A stretch of 59,459 bases of DNA from RGDT01 sp964630925. Lineage in GTDB: Bacteria; Planctomycetota; Planctomycetia; Gemmatales; Gemmataceae. The notes under the pieces are model-generated. The model was not told where the DNA came from, did not search any database, and saw nothing but the letters and a program-made list of their open reading frames with translations. Positions 1-7,657 of the stretch are shown in pieces; position 1 is the stretch's first letter, and each line of letters begins with the position of its first letter. The stretch spans positions 1 to 59,459 of the forward strand of contig CAZVZK010000060.1 in NCBI GenBank assembly GCA_964630925.1, in the 5' to 3' direction. Made by a program: the position numbers and the translations under genes.

Positions 1-1076
1 CCGTTTGAATCGCGAGACAGAATCGACGCGAGGTCGAAGCGGAACCCATCGACGTGCATCTCCGTCACCCAGTAACGCAAACTATCGACGATCATCCGCC
101 GCACGACGGGGTGGTTCGCGTTGAGTGTGTTGCCGCAACCGGAGTAGTCCGCGTAGCGTGCTCCGCCCTGTTCGAGGATGTAGTACGTCGGGTTGTCGAT
201 GCCGCGGAAGCACAGCGTCGGCCCGTCGTGGTTGCCCTCCGCGGTATGGTTGTACACCACGTCGAGGATGACCTCGATGCCCGCGGCGTGCAGGCTCCGC
301 ACCATCATCTTGAACTCCTGCACCGCCTTGCGCGGCGAGGCACGCGAGGCCAGGCGCAGGTCGGGCGAGAAGAAGTTCAGCGTGTTGTAGCCCCAGTAGT
401 TGACGCGGCCCTTGTCGGTGAGGAAGCGGTCATCGACGTGGTGGTGCACCGGCAGCAGCTCGACCGCCGTCACGCCCAGCGACAGCAGGTGGTCGATGGC
501 CGCCTGGGAGGCCAGCCCGGCGTAGGTGCCGCGGATCTTCTCCGGCACCTCCGGGTGCTTCATGGTGAAGCCCTTGACGTGGCACTCGTAGATCAGCGTC
601 TTGTGCCAGGGGGTACGCGGGGGTCGGTCGTCGCCCCAGGTGAACGCCGTGTCGATGACGCTGCCCAGCGGGGCGAACGGGGCGCTGTCACGCTCGTCGA
701 AGGTCAGGTCCATCTCGGGGTGGCCGATCGCGTAGCCGAACAGCGAGTCGTCCCAGTGCAGGTCGCGCCCCAGAGCCTTGGCGTAGGGGTCGAGCAGCAC
801 CTTGTTGGGGTTGAACCGGTGCCCGTGCCGCGGCTCATAGGGGCCGTGGACGCGGTATCCGTAGATCTGCCCCGGCAGCACGTCGGGGAGGTACCCGTGC
901 CACACCTGGTCGGTGTGTTCGCCCAGGGTGATGCGTTCCGTCTCGGCCCTCGCCTCGGGGGAGTCGAAGAAGCACAGTTCGACCTTGGTGGCGTGTTCGG
1001 AGAACAGGGCGAAGTTGACGCCCGCACCGTCCCAGGTCGCCCCGAGGGGGTAGGGCCGGCCCGGCCAGATCCGCAT
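1..1076 (-). CDS. glgX: Glycogen debranching enzyme GlgX, N-terminal part
   Basis: This is an isoamylase-type GH13 enzyme that hydrolyses alpha-1,6 branches of glycogen in the cytoplasm. The visible 358 residues start with the CBM48-like domain (RPYPLGATWDGAGVNFALFS) and run into the GH13 barrel. The barrel shows DVVYNHTAEG (conserved region I) and DGFRFDLA, whose second Asp is the expected nucleophile (region II). The ATG at 1076 is the natural start because the CBM48 begins directly after it. The C-terminal half lies outside the window. The next gene upstream ends 83 bp away and is unrelated, so the operon context is not visible. Confidence 0.95.
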   Translation of the reverse strand, partial: MRIWPGRPYPLGATWDGAGVNFALFSEHATKVELCFFDSPEARAETERITLGEHTDQVWHGYLPDVLPGQIYGYRVHGPYEPRHGHRFNPNKVLLDPYAKALGRDLHWDDSLFGYAIGHPEMDLTFDERDSAPFAPLGSVIDTAFTWGDDRPPRTPWHKTLIYECHVKGFTMKHPEVPEKIRGTYAGLASQAAIDHLLSLGVTAVELLPVHHHVDDRFLTDKGRVNYWGYNTLNFFSPDLRLASRASPRKAVQEFKMMVRSLHAAGIEVILDVVYNHTAEGNHDGPTLCFRGIDNPTYYILEQGGARYADYSGCGNTLNANHPVVRRMIVDSLRYWVTEMHVDGFRFDLASILSRDSN

Positions 1077-1159
1077 GGCAATATCCTCGGTTCGGGGTGC
1101 CGCGTAAGGGGAAAACCCTCCCACTAGCAGCTCCCGTACCAATCCACGCGGGCGGCCCC

Positions 1160-2431
1160 TCAGGGCAACCGGATCAGCCCGTAGCCCGTCTCGGGCGAGT
1201 GCCCGTCCTTCGACAGCGGCCGCGTCGAGGCCGTCATGGCCCCGCGTACCTGCCGGGCGTCCTGATCCGGGTAGCGCGACCACCACAGCGCCGCCAGCGC
1301 CGCCGCCTGCGGCGACGCCGCCGACGTGCCACCGAACGGGCGCTCGCGCCACAGGCTGACGAACGGCACCGCCGCCACCACGTCTGGCTTGGGCCGCGGC
1401 GAGTTGGGGCCGCACGAGCTGTACGGCTGCCGCCGCCCGTCGCGCGTCGCCGCCCCGACCGCCACGACGGCCGCCCCGTCCGCCGGGAAGCACACGCTCC
1501 CCTTGGTGTCCGCCAGGCCCAGCTCGCCGTGCGTCGTCACGCAGTGGAACGGCCCGGCCTTGCCACGCACCAGACGCACCCGGACGCGGTAGGACCGCCC
1601 CGCCTTCGGCTTGAAACGCGCCAGCGCCCCGCCGTGGGCCGACCTCGACCGGGCCACCGGCTCGCCGCCCGCGCCCTCGTAGACCAGCGCCTCGTACTCC
1701 GCCCCCGGCCCGAAGGAGAGCGCGACGGCGACCGACTCCTCGCCCCAGGGCGTGACAGGGTTATCGACCACGCCGGGCTTCCACTCGTGGCAGCCCCCGG
1801 CGCCGGCGCGGAACGCCCCGCCCCAGTGCCGCCGCGCCGTGTTGCCGGCGCTGGCGAAGCACAGCACGCCAGGCCCGCCCGCGCCGCCGTCGAGCAGACG
1901 CGCCAGCGCCGCGTGGACCTCGCCGCCGCCCTCGCCGTCGCTCCAGTCCGGCATGATGACCGAGCAGGTGATGACCCGCGCGCCCTGCTCCTTCGCCCAG
2001 CGCACCGCCGCGAGGAACCTGTCGGGGCGGCCCGGCTCCCAGTTGGCGAAGAGGATCTCCGCCTCCGGCGCCAGGGCGTGGACCACCTCGCCGCACAGGA
2101 TGCCGTGCTGGCTGTCCCGCGCCTCCAGGTCGCCGTCCACGCGGAAGGACCGCGCCCGCACGTCGTCGGGCAGGCCCTTGCCCAGGTGCGACCGCCAGCC
2201 GCGGAACCCCGAGTCGAGGACGGCCACCTTGACGCCCTTGCCGCGGTGCCCCGCCGCGTGCCAGCGGCCCACGCCCAGGAGACCCAGGTGCTCGCCGCGC
2301 TGCCCACGCGCCTCGGCGACCCACGCCGCCTCGGAGGCGGCCGCCGTGGCGTGAAGCGGCGGCGTGGCCCACAACGCGGCGCAGAGCGCCAGCAGGAGGC
2401 GGATCGAGGCGGCCCGGGGGTGCTGGTTCAT
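1160..2431 (-). CDS. Secreted subtilisin-like (S8) serine protease
   Basis: The predicted product is a 423-residue exported protease. A signal peptide (RLLLALCAALWATPPLHATA) covers roughly residues 11-30. The S8 catalytic triad is readable: Asp73 in VAVLDSGFRG, His109 in SQHGILCGEV and Ser370 in GTSAASPQ, with the oxyanion Asn in FASAGNTARR. The open frame extends 43 codons further upstream, but the ATG at 2431 places the signal peptide at the N-terminus and was chosen. No propeptide or C-terminal anchor is evident, so it probably acts in the periplasm or outside the cell. It stands alone, divergent from the gene at 2639. Confidence 0.93.
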   Translation of the reverse strand: MNQHPRAASIRLLLALCAALWATPPLHATAAASEAAWVAEARGQRGEHLGLLGVGRWHAAGHRGKGVKVAVLDSGFRGWRSHLGKGLPDDVRARSFRVDGDLEARDSQHGILCGEVVHALAPEAEILFANWEPGRPDRFLAAVRWAKEQGARVITCSVIMPDWSDGEGGGEVHAALARLLDGGAGGPGVLCFASAGNTARRHWGGAFRAGAGGCHEWKPGVVDNPVTPWGEESVAVALSFGPGAEYEALVYEGAGGEPVARSRSAHGGALARFKPKAGRSYRVRVRLVRGKAGPFHCVTTHGELGLADTKGSVCFPADGAAVVAVGAATRDGRRQPYSSCGPNSPRPKPDVVAAVPFVSLWRERPFGGTSAASPQAAALAALWWSRYPDQDARQVRGAMTASTRPLSKDGHSPETGYGLIRLP

Positions 2432-2638
2432 GGTGCTTCGGGTGGGTGAGGCGATGAACGTGGCGGCACCGGCTTCATCGACGGGCGGTGGGAGGGCCGG
2501 ACAGGGGGGGGCGCGGCCCTCACCCGGGTATTCTACGCGCCCCGGCACACGGGAGATCACCGCGCCTGCGGCATACCGTTTGCCCGGGCTCCCTCACCCC
2601 GGCGGAAGCCCGGTGGGGCCCGGCCAGGAAGGAGCGCC

Positions 2639-4297
2639 ATGAAGAGGACAACCTGGTCGGTGATCGTCGCCGTGGCCCTGGCCGTCGCCGCCGTCGCCGT
2701 CCTCGGCGCCCGCCGTTACGCCCTTGGTGAGGACATCGACGGCCCGCGTGGCGGCGGCGCCTGGAAGGTCGGCCTCCTGGTCACGGGCCGGTTCACGCAG
2801 CGCAACGGCACGCTGACGGTGCGGCTGCCGCCCGACTTCCGCCGCCAGCACCTCGTCGATGCCGAGCCGCAGGCCACGGGCGTCGTGCTCCGCGGCGGGC
2901 GGGGCCGCATGAAGGGCTCCGAGGCGGTCTGGGACCCCGCCGCCGTCGCCCCCGGCAAGCCGCAGGACTTCCGCCTCGCCTACTCCTTCCGTCTGATCAC
3001 CGACCTACGCAAACGCACGCCGGCGATGGCCCAGGCGACACGCCGCCTCGACGGCGCCCCCTCCGCCGGCGAGTATCTGGCCCCAGGCCCGCGCACCCAG
3101 AGTGACGCCGAGCCGATCCGCCGCAAGGCCCAGGAATTGGCCGGCGACGAGAAGTCCGAAGCCGACCTCGTGCGTCGCCTGTACGACCACGTCCGCGAGA
3201 TGCCCGACGAGCCGGCCCTCGGTGCCCTCGGCGCCCTGGAGTGTCTGGAACGCGGCGCCGGCGACAGCGGCGGCAAGAGCCGCCTCCTCGTGGCCCTGTG
3301 CCGCAACCGCGGCGTCCCCGCCCGGCTCGTTGCGGGCCTGATCCTCGGCGGCGCCCGCGAGCAGCGCCTGCACCACTGGGCGGAGGCGTGGGTCGGCCAC
3401 TGGATGCCGATGGACGCAACCTATGGGCACTTCGGTGCCACCCAATTCCCCGGCGACTACCTCGTCCTGCACCTCGGGGACGACGACGCCGTGCAGGCAC
3501 GCGGCGGCGAGGCCCACTCCGCCTACACCGTCCACAAGCTGGCCCTGTCCACGGCGGCCACCCCGCCGTCCGGCGCGAAGGCGTTCTGGATGCAGCTCTC
3601 CCTGTTCAACCTCCGCCCCGCCGAGCAGCAGCTCGTCAAGTTCCTCCTGCTGCTGCCCCTGGCGGCGTTGATCGTCTGCATCTTCCGCACCGTCATCGGC
3701 GTGCCCACCTTCGGCACCTTCTCCCCGGCGCTGCTGGGCCTCGCGTTCCTCGACCTGCGTGCCCTCCCCTGGGCGCTGGGGGCGTTCGTGCTCCTCGTCC
3801 TGTGCGGCTGGACGGCGCGGCGGGCGCTGGAGCGGTTCCACCTGCTCCTGGTCCCGCGCATCGCCGCCCTGCTCACGCTCATCGTCGCCATGCTCATCGC
3901 CGCCATCCTGGGAGCCAGCCACGCCGGCCTCGCCGCCACCGGCTACATCTCCCTGTTCCCGCTCGTCATCCTCACGCACATCGTCGAACGGTTCTGGACC
4001 GTCGAGGCCGAGGACGGCACCGAGGCGTCGTTCCGCACCCTGATGTACACCCTCGCCGTCGCCGCCACGGTCAGCCTCGCCCTGGCCCACCCCGCCGTCG
4101 CCAACTGGATGTTCCGCCACCCCGAGACGCTCGGCGTCGTTTTCGCCGCACAGCTCCTCCTGGGACGCTACACAGGCTACCGCCTCAGCGAGCTGTTCCG
4201 CTTCAACGACCTCGCCGCCGAGGAGGAGCTGAAGACCCCGCCCCCGCCGCCCGTCGCCCGCCGCCCCGAGAAGCAGACAGCGGGGGGCGCGTCATGA
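2639..4297 (+). CDS. Inactive transglutaminase fused to 7TM membrane domain
   Basis: The 552-residue protein has an N-terminal membrane anchor (about residues 7-24), a periplasmic transglutaminase-like domain (about 150-270) and a hydrophobic C-terminal region of about seven helices (333-530). The transglutaminase core keeps the His and Asp positions (LHHWAEAWVGHWMPMDATYG, H246/H247 and D259). The site where the catalytic Cys is expected reads GDSGGKSRLL, with no Cys, so the domain is probably inactive. This matches the Transglut_i_TM/7TM_transglut family, which is known to sit next to RimK-like ATP-grasp ligases. Its stop overlaps the next start by 4 bp (ATGA), implying translational coupling. 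It probably binds or presents a peptide rather than cleaving it. Confidence 0.87.
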   Translation: MKRTTWSVIVAVALAVAAVAVLGARRYALGEDIDGPRGGGAWKVGLLVTGRFTQRNGTLTVRLPPDFRRQHLVDAEPQATGVVLRGGRGRMKGSEAVWDPAAVAPGKPQDFRLAYSFRLITDLRKRTPAMAQATRRLDGAPSAGEYLAPGPRTQSDAEPIRRKAQELAGDEKSEADLVRRLYDHVREMPDEPALGALGALECLERGAGDSGGKSRLLVALCRNRGVPARLVAGLILGGAREQRLHHWAEAWVGHWMPMDATYGHFGATQFPGDYLVLHLGDDDAVQARGGEAHSAYTVHKLALSTAATPPSGAKAFWMQLSLFNLRPAEQQLVKFLLLLPLAALIVCIFRTVIGVPTFGTFSPALLGLAFLDLRALPWALGAFVLLVLCGWTARRALERFHLLLVPRIAALLTLIVAMLIAAILGASHAGLAATGYISLFPLVILTHIVERFWTVEAEDGTEASFRTLMYTLAVAATVSLALAHPAVANWMFRHPETLGVVFAAQLLLGRYTGYRLSELFRFNDLAAEEELKTPPPPPVARRPEKQTAGGAS

Positions 4298-5199
4298 TGT
4301 GGCTCGAACGGGCGCGGGCGCTGGGCCGCCGCGGCATCCTCGGCATGAACCGCCGTAACGCCGACTTCATCCTCGACCTCAACCCGCGCCGCCTGTACCC
4401 CGTCGTGGACAGCAAGCGCAGGATGCACGACCTGTGCCGCTCCATCGGCGTGCCCACGCCGGCCCTGTACGGCATCCTGGCCGCCCACTCGTCGCTTCAC
4501 CGCCTCGCCGGCATCCTCGAGGAGCGCCCCGACTGCGTCCTCAAGCCCGACCGTGGCAGCGGCGGACGCGGCATCCTCGTCCTGACGGCTCGCGACGGGG
4601 ACCGCCTCATCCGCCACAACGGCGAGGCGATCGACGCGGGGGACGCGGAGCAGCACGCCTCGGAGATCATCTCGGGGATGTACTCGCTGGGCGGCCGGCC
4701 CGACGCGGCCCTGATCCAGCAGCGCGTCCGGCCTCACCCCGTCTTCGAGCCGATCAGCTACCAGGGCATCCCCGACGTGCGCGTCATCCTCTACCGAGCC
4801 GAGCCGGTGATGGCGATGCTGCGCCTCCCGACGAAGGAGTCCGGGGGACGCGCCAACCTGCACCAGGGCGGCCTCGGCGTCGGCATCGACCTCGACACCG
4901 GCGAGACCACCCGCGCCGTGCAGCGCAACCGCGTGGTCACCCACCACCCGGACACCGGCAGCGCCCTCGCCGGCGTGCGCGTCCCGGAATGGGACGACGT
5001 CCTGCTCATGGCGCGGCGGGCCGCCGCGGCCACCGGCCTGGGCTACATCGGCGTTGACATCGTCCTCGACGCGAGCGAGGGCCTGATGCTGCTGGAGGCC
5101 AACGCCCGCCCCGGCCTGGCCATCCAGATCGCCAACGGGCAGGGGCTCCTCCCGCGACTGGAGGCCATCGACCGCGCCCTCGCCGGGGACACGCCATGA
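4294..5199 (+). CDS. RimK-like alpha-L-glutamate ligase homologue (ATP-grasp)
   Basis: This 301-residue cytoplasmic ATP-grasp protein resembles the alpha-L-glutamate ligase homologues that accompany inactive transglutaminase-7TM proteins. The family feature RRLYPVVDSKRRMHD is near the N-terminus. CVLKPDRGSGGRGI is the ATP-binding lysine and glycine-rich loop, and MLLEANARPGL is the metal-binding Glu/Asn region. The reaction would be ATP-dependent amide-bond formation, adding an amino acid to a peptide or small molecule; the substrate is unknown. Two adjacent ATGs (4294 and 4297) are possible starts, and the first overlaps the upstream stop. The 3' end overlaps the next gene by 4 bp. Confidence 0.92.
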   Translation: MMWLERARALGRRGILGMNRRNADFILDLNPRRLYPVVDSKRRMHDLCRSIGVPTPALYGILAAHSSLHRLAGILEERPDCVLKPDRGSGGRGILVLTARDGDRLIRHNGEAIDAGDAEQHASEIISGMYSLGGRPDAALIQQRVRPHPVFEPISYQGIPDVRVILYRAEPVMAMLRLPTKESGGRANLHQGGLGVGIDLDTGETTRAVQRNRVVTHHPDTGSALAGVRVPEWDDVLLMARRAAAATGLGYIGVDIVLDASEGLMLLEANARPGLAIQIANGQGLLPRLEAIDRALAGDTP

Positions 5200-7172
5200 A
5201 CCTCCTCGCCTCCGCCCTGCTGGCCGCCCTCGCCGCAGCCCCCCCGCCCGACGAGAAGCGTATCGCCTTCCTGCTCGGCGACATGCCGGACGAGGAGCTG
5301 ATCGCCGTGTCGGCGGCCCTGGCCGCCTCGGGCCGGCGCGACGTGCTGCTCCTCGACACGCCGGGCGCCCGCGCCGCCAACGCCGCCTTCCTGGCCGCCT
5401 GGCGCCCGGACGAGGTGGTCCGCGCCGGGCGGTTCGCCGAGGGGCGGCATGGCGACCCCCTGAAATGGGAGGGCAACCCCGGCCCGGTCTGGGACCGTCT
5501 TCTGCCGCGCGCCCGCCGCGTGGTCGTCTGCCCCGCCGCCCCGCGCCGCGTGCTGTTGCAAGCCGCCTGCCTGGCGGCCGCCGCCGGCGCCCCGCTGTAC
5601 GTGCTTCGCGGTGGGATCGATGACCTGCGCAAGCGGATACGCACCTGGGCCGCGTCCGAGGTGCTGGCCGTCGGCGACGCGGTGCGTCCTTGCCGGGGGC
5701 TGGACGGGGTGGAGGTCACCGCGCTGCCCGACGAGGCCGCCGTCCGCGCCGCCCACCTCACGCGGCTCGGCGGGCCGGTGGCTTCGCTGGTGGTGGCCAA
5801 CCCGTCGGACAGGGCGGCCTCCGTGCTGGCCCCTTACGTCGCGGCGCGGAAGCGTGGGGCCCTGCTCCTGACGGGCGGGGGCGGCGCCGCCGGGCCGCTG
5901 ATCCGTGACGCCCTGCGCGACGCCCGGATGCGTGGTGCGGAGAATCTCATCCTGGTGGGCGGGCCGGGCGCGCTGCCGACGGAGCGTCGGCACAACCCGG
6001 CGGAGGGCAAGGACGAGCACATCGAGATGGAGCCGGCCACCCCCGAGGGCGACACGCCTTTCACGCTGGCGACGGGCCGTCTGGCGCACTCCGACCGTGG
6101 CGTGCTGGCCCTGATGCTGGCGCGTGCGCGCCTGCTGGAGGGCGGCGGGCCGCGCCGCGCCCTCGTCGCGAGCAACAGCGGCGGCGGGCTGCCGCTGCTG
6201 GAGCTGATGTCGCGGCACACGACACGCGAGCTGGCAGACGCCGGGTACCGGACGACGCTGATGGCCGGCAAGTCGGTGAAGCCCGCCGCCATCCGCGCGG
6301 CGCTGCCGAAGTCCGACGTGTTCGTCTGGGAGGGGCACTACAAGACGCTGGTGGACGACTACGGGTTCAACGAGTGGGACGAGCCCCTGCCGCCGTCCCT
6401 CCTCTTCCTCCAGACGTGCCTGGCGCTGAACGAGAAGGAGGCCGGGCCATTGCTGACGCGCGGGGCCGTCGCCCTGGTCGGCAGCTCGTCGCGGGTGTAC
6501 TCGGCGACGGGGGGCGCGTTCTCTCTGGCGTTCTTCTCGGCGGCGCGCCACGACGGGCAGACGCTCGGCGGCTCGCTGCGGCAGGCCAAGAACTTCCTCC
6601 TCGCCTACGCCATCCTGAAGCGAGGCCGGCTCGACGACCCGGCCCTGGGCGGCGCCAACATGCGCTCCGCCTGGGCGTTCACCCTGTTGGGCGACCCCAC
6701 CCTGCGCCTGCCGGCGCCGGAGCCGGAGCCGCGGCGGCCCGCCGCCGTGACCCACGCCGTCAAGGGAGGCGAGATCCTCCTCCGCCTGCCGCCGGCGCCG
6801 GAGGAGGATGTCGCCGTCGGCGATTACCGCGCCCGGCTATGGTCGAACGGCCGGCTGGCGGGGCTGGTACGCAAGGAGGGAGCGGTACGGCGTCTCGCCC
6901 CGCTGGCCTTCGCCGAGGTGCGCCTCCCCGACGCGCCCGCCGGCAAGGAGCCGCGCCTGACCTCGCGGCTGCCCTCGGGCCGCTGGGTGTTCCTGTGGGA
7001 CGGGCGGCGGCGAACGGGCTACCTCCTGACGATGCCGCGTGCGGACGACCGCGAGTTGCGTTTCCGCGTGTCGTGGCGCACGCCGTCAGGGGATCTTCAC
7101 GGCCACGCCCCGCTTCTTCAGGGCGGCGGCGAGTTTGCCGCGGTCCGTCTTCGTGGGATCGATGAGCACTGA
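5196..7172 (+). CDS. Secreted caspase-fold (C25/gingipain-like) protein
   Basis: The 658-residue product begins with a short signal peptide (NLLASALLAALAAAPP). Two N-terminal segments (about 23-85 and 196-257) resemble each other as Rossmann-like repeats. Residues 320-505 look like a clan CD peptidase: His381 in VWEGHYKT, Cys408 in LFLQTCLALNE, then a Gly-rich AVALVGSSSRVYSATGG stretch and AWAFTLLGDPTLRL, as near the end of C25 domains. It would be periplasmic or extracellular. It is coupled to the ATP-grasp gene by a 4-bp overlap, suggesting it processes or recognises that ligase's product. The peptidase call rests on motif reading. The last 87 bp overlap the convergent gene at 7086-7637, so one C-terminus could be mis-drawn. 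Confidence 0.72.
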   Translation: MNLLASALLAALAAAPPPDEKRIAFLLGDMPDEELIAVSAALAASGRRDVLLLDTPGARAANAAFLAAWRPDEVVRAGRFAEGRHGDPLKWEGNPGPVWDRLLPRARRVVVCPAAPRRVLLQAACLAAAAGAPLYVLRGGIDDLRKRIRTWAASEVLAVGDAVRPCRGLDGVEVTALPDEAAVRAAHLTRLGGPVASLVVANPSDRAASVLAPYVAARKRGALLLTGGGGAAGPLIRDALRDARMRGAENLILVGGPGALPTERRHNPAEGKDEHIEMEPATPEGDTPFTLATGRLAHSDRGVLALMLARARLLEGGGPRRALVASNSGGGLPLLELMSRHTTRELADAGYRTTLMAGKSVKPAAIRAALPKSDVFVWEGHYKTLVDDYGFNEWDEPLPPSLLFLQTCLALNEKEAGPLLTRGAVALVGSSSRVYSATGGAFSLAFFSAARHDGQTLGGSLRQAKNFLLAYAILKRGRLDDPALGGANMRSAWAFTLLGDPTLRLPAPEPEPRRPAAVTHAVKGGEILLRLPPAPEEDVAVGDYRARLWSNGRLAGLVRKEGAVRRLAPLAFAEVRLPDAPAGKEPRLTSRLPSGRWVFLWDGRRRTGYLLTMPRADDRELRFRVSWRTPSGDLHGHAPLLQGGGEFAAVRLRGIDEH

Positions 7173-7637
7173 CACGCGGCCTTCGCGGAAGCTGGCCCGC
7201 GCCTGTTCGACGCCCTCCAGCTTGTAGACCGCCTCGTAGGCGGCCAGCGAACACGCCTTGCAGTCGCACCCCGCGGCGGGGATCTCGACCCACGTCAGCC
7301 GGCCGCGCGGCGTCGTGAGCGGCGCCGTCACCCCGAAGGTATGGCTGGTCGCGTGCCGCACCTTGTTGTCCAACTGCTGGAGGATCTGTTCCGGCTTCGA
7401 CGCGCCTGGGAACGCTTCCTTGGGAGCGTAGCGGAAGACGGCCTCGGCGGTGTCGTAATCGACGGAGACCAGCACCACCTTCTCGACGGCCTTCATGGCC
7501 TCGCGGAGGTCGGCCACGCGCTCCTTGCAGAACAGCCCGGTGACGCGGTACTTCGCGGTGACGCGGGCGTCCTTGTCGGCGGCGAACGCCGACGCGGCGA
7601 GGGCCAGGGCGAGGGCGGCGATGTCGCGGATACCCAT
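7086..7637 (-). CDS. Exported protein with two HMA-like domains
   Basis: The 183-residue protein has a signal peptide (MGIRDIAALALALAASAFAA) followed by two ferredoxin-like heavy-metal-associated domains. The first (about 28-75) keeps one Cys (TGLFCKERVADLREAM). The second (about 115-183) has a CDCKAC cluster and ends VSVLIDPTKTDRGKLAAALK, a typical HMA beta-alpha ending. It probably binds Cu(I) or a similar soft metal in the periplasm, or is a structural relative without metal in domain one. It lies 20 bp downstream of the DUF1592 gene on the same strand and may be co-transcribed. Its 3' end overlaps the convergent gene by 87 bp. Confidence 0.8.
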   Translation of the reverse strand: MGIRDIAALALALAASAFAADKDARVTAKYRVTGLFCKERVADLREAMKAVEKVVLVSVDYDTAEAVFRYAPKEAFPGASKPEQILQQLDNKVRHATSHTFGVTAPLTTPRGRLTWVEIPAAGCDCKACSLAAYEAVYKLEGVEQARASFREGRVSVLIDPTKTDRGKLAAALKKRGVAVKIP

Positions 7638-7657
7638 GTCAATGCGCCCCCTGTGCC

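Noticed and set aside
54..1127. A 357-codon plus-strand frame opposite glgX
   Set aside because: It has no domain character, whereas the minus strand encodes an unmistakable GH13 enzyme through the window edge.
3241..4293. Upstream extension of the ATP-grasp gene by 351 codons in the same frame
   Set aside because: That part overlaps the transglutaminase-7TM gene and is Arg/Pro-rich shadow sequence; the coupled ATG at 4294 starts the real protein.
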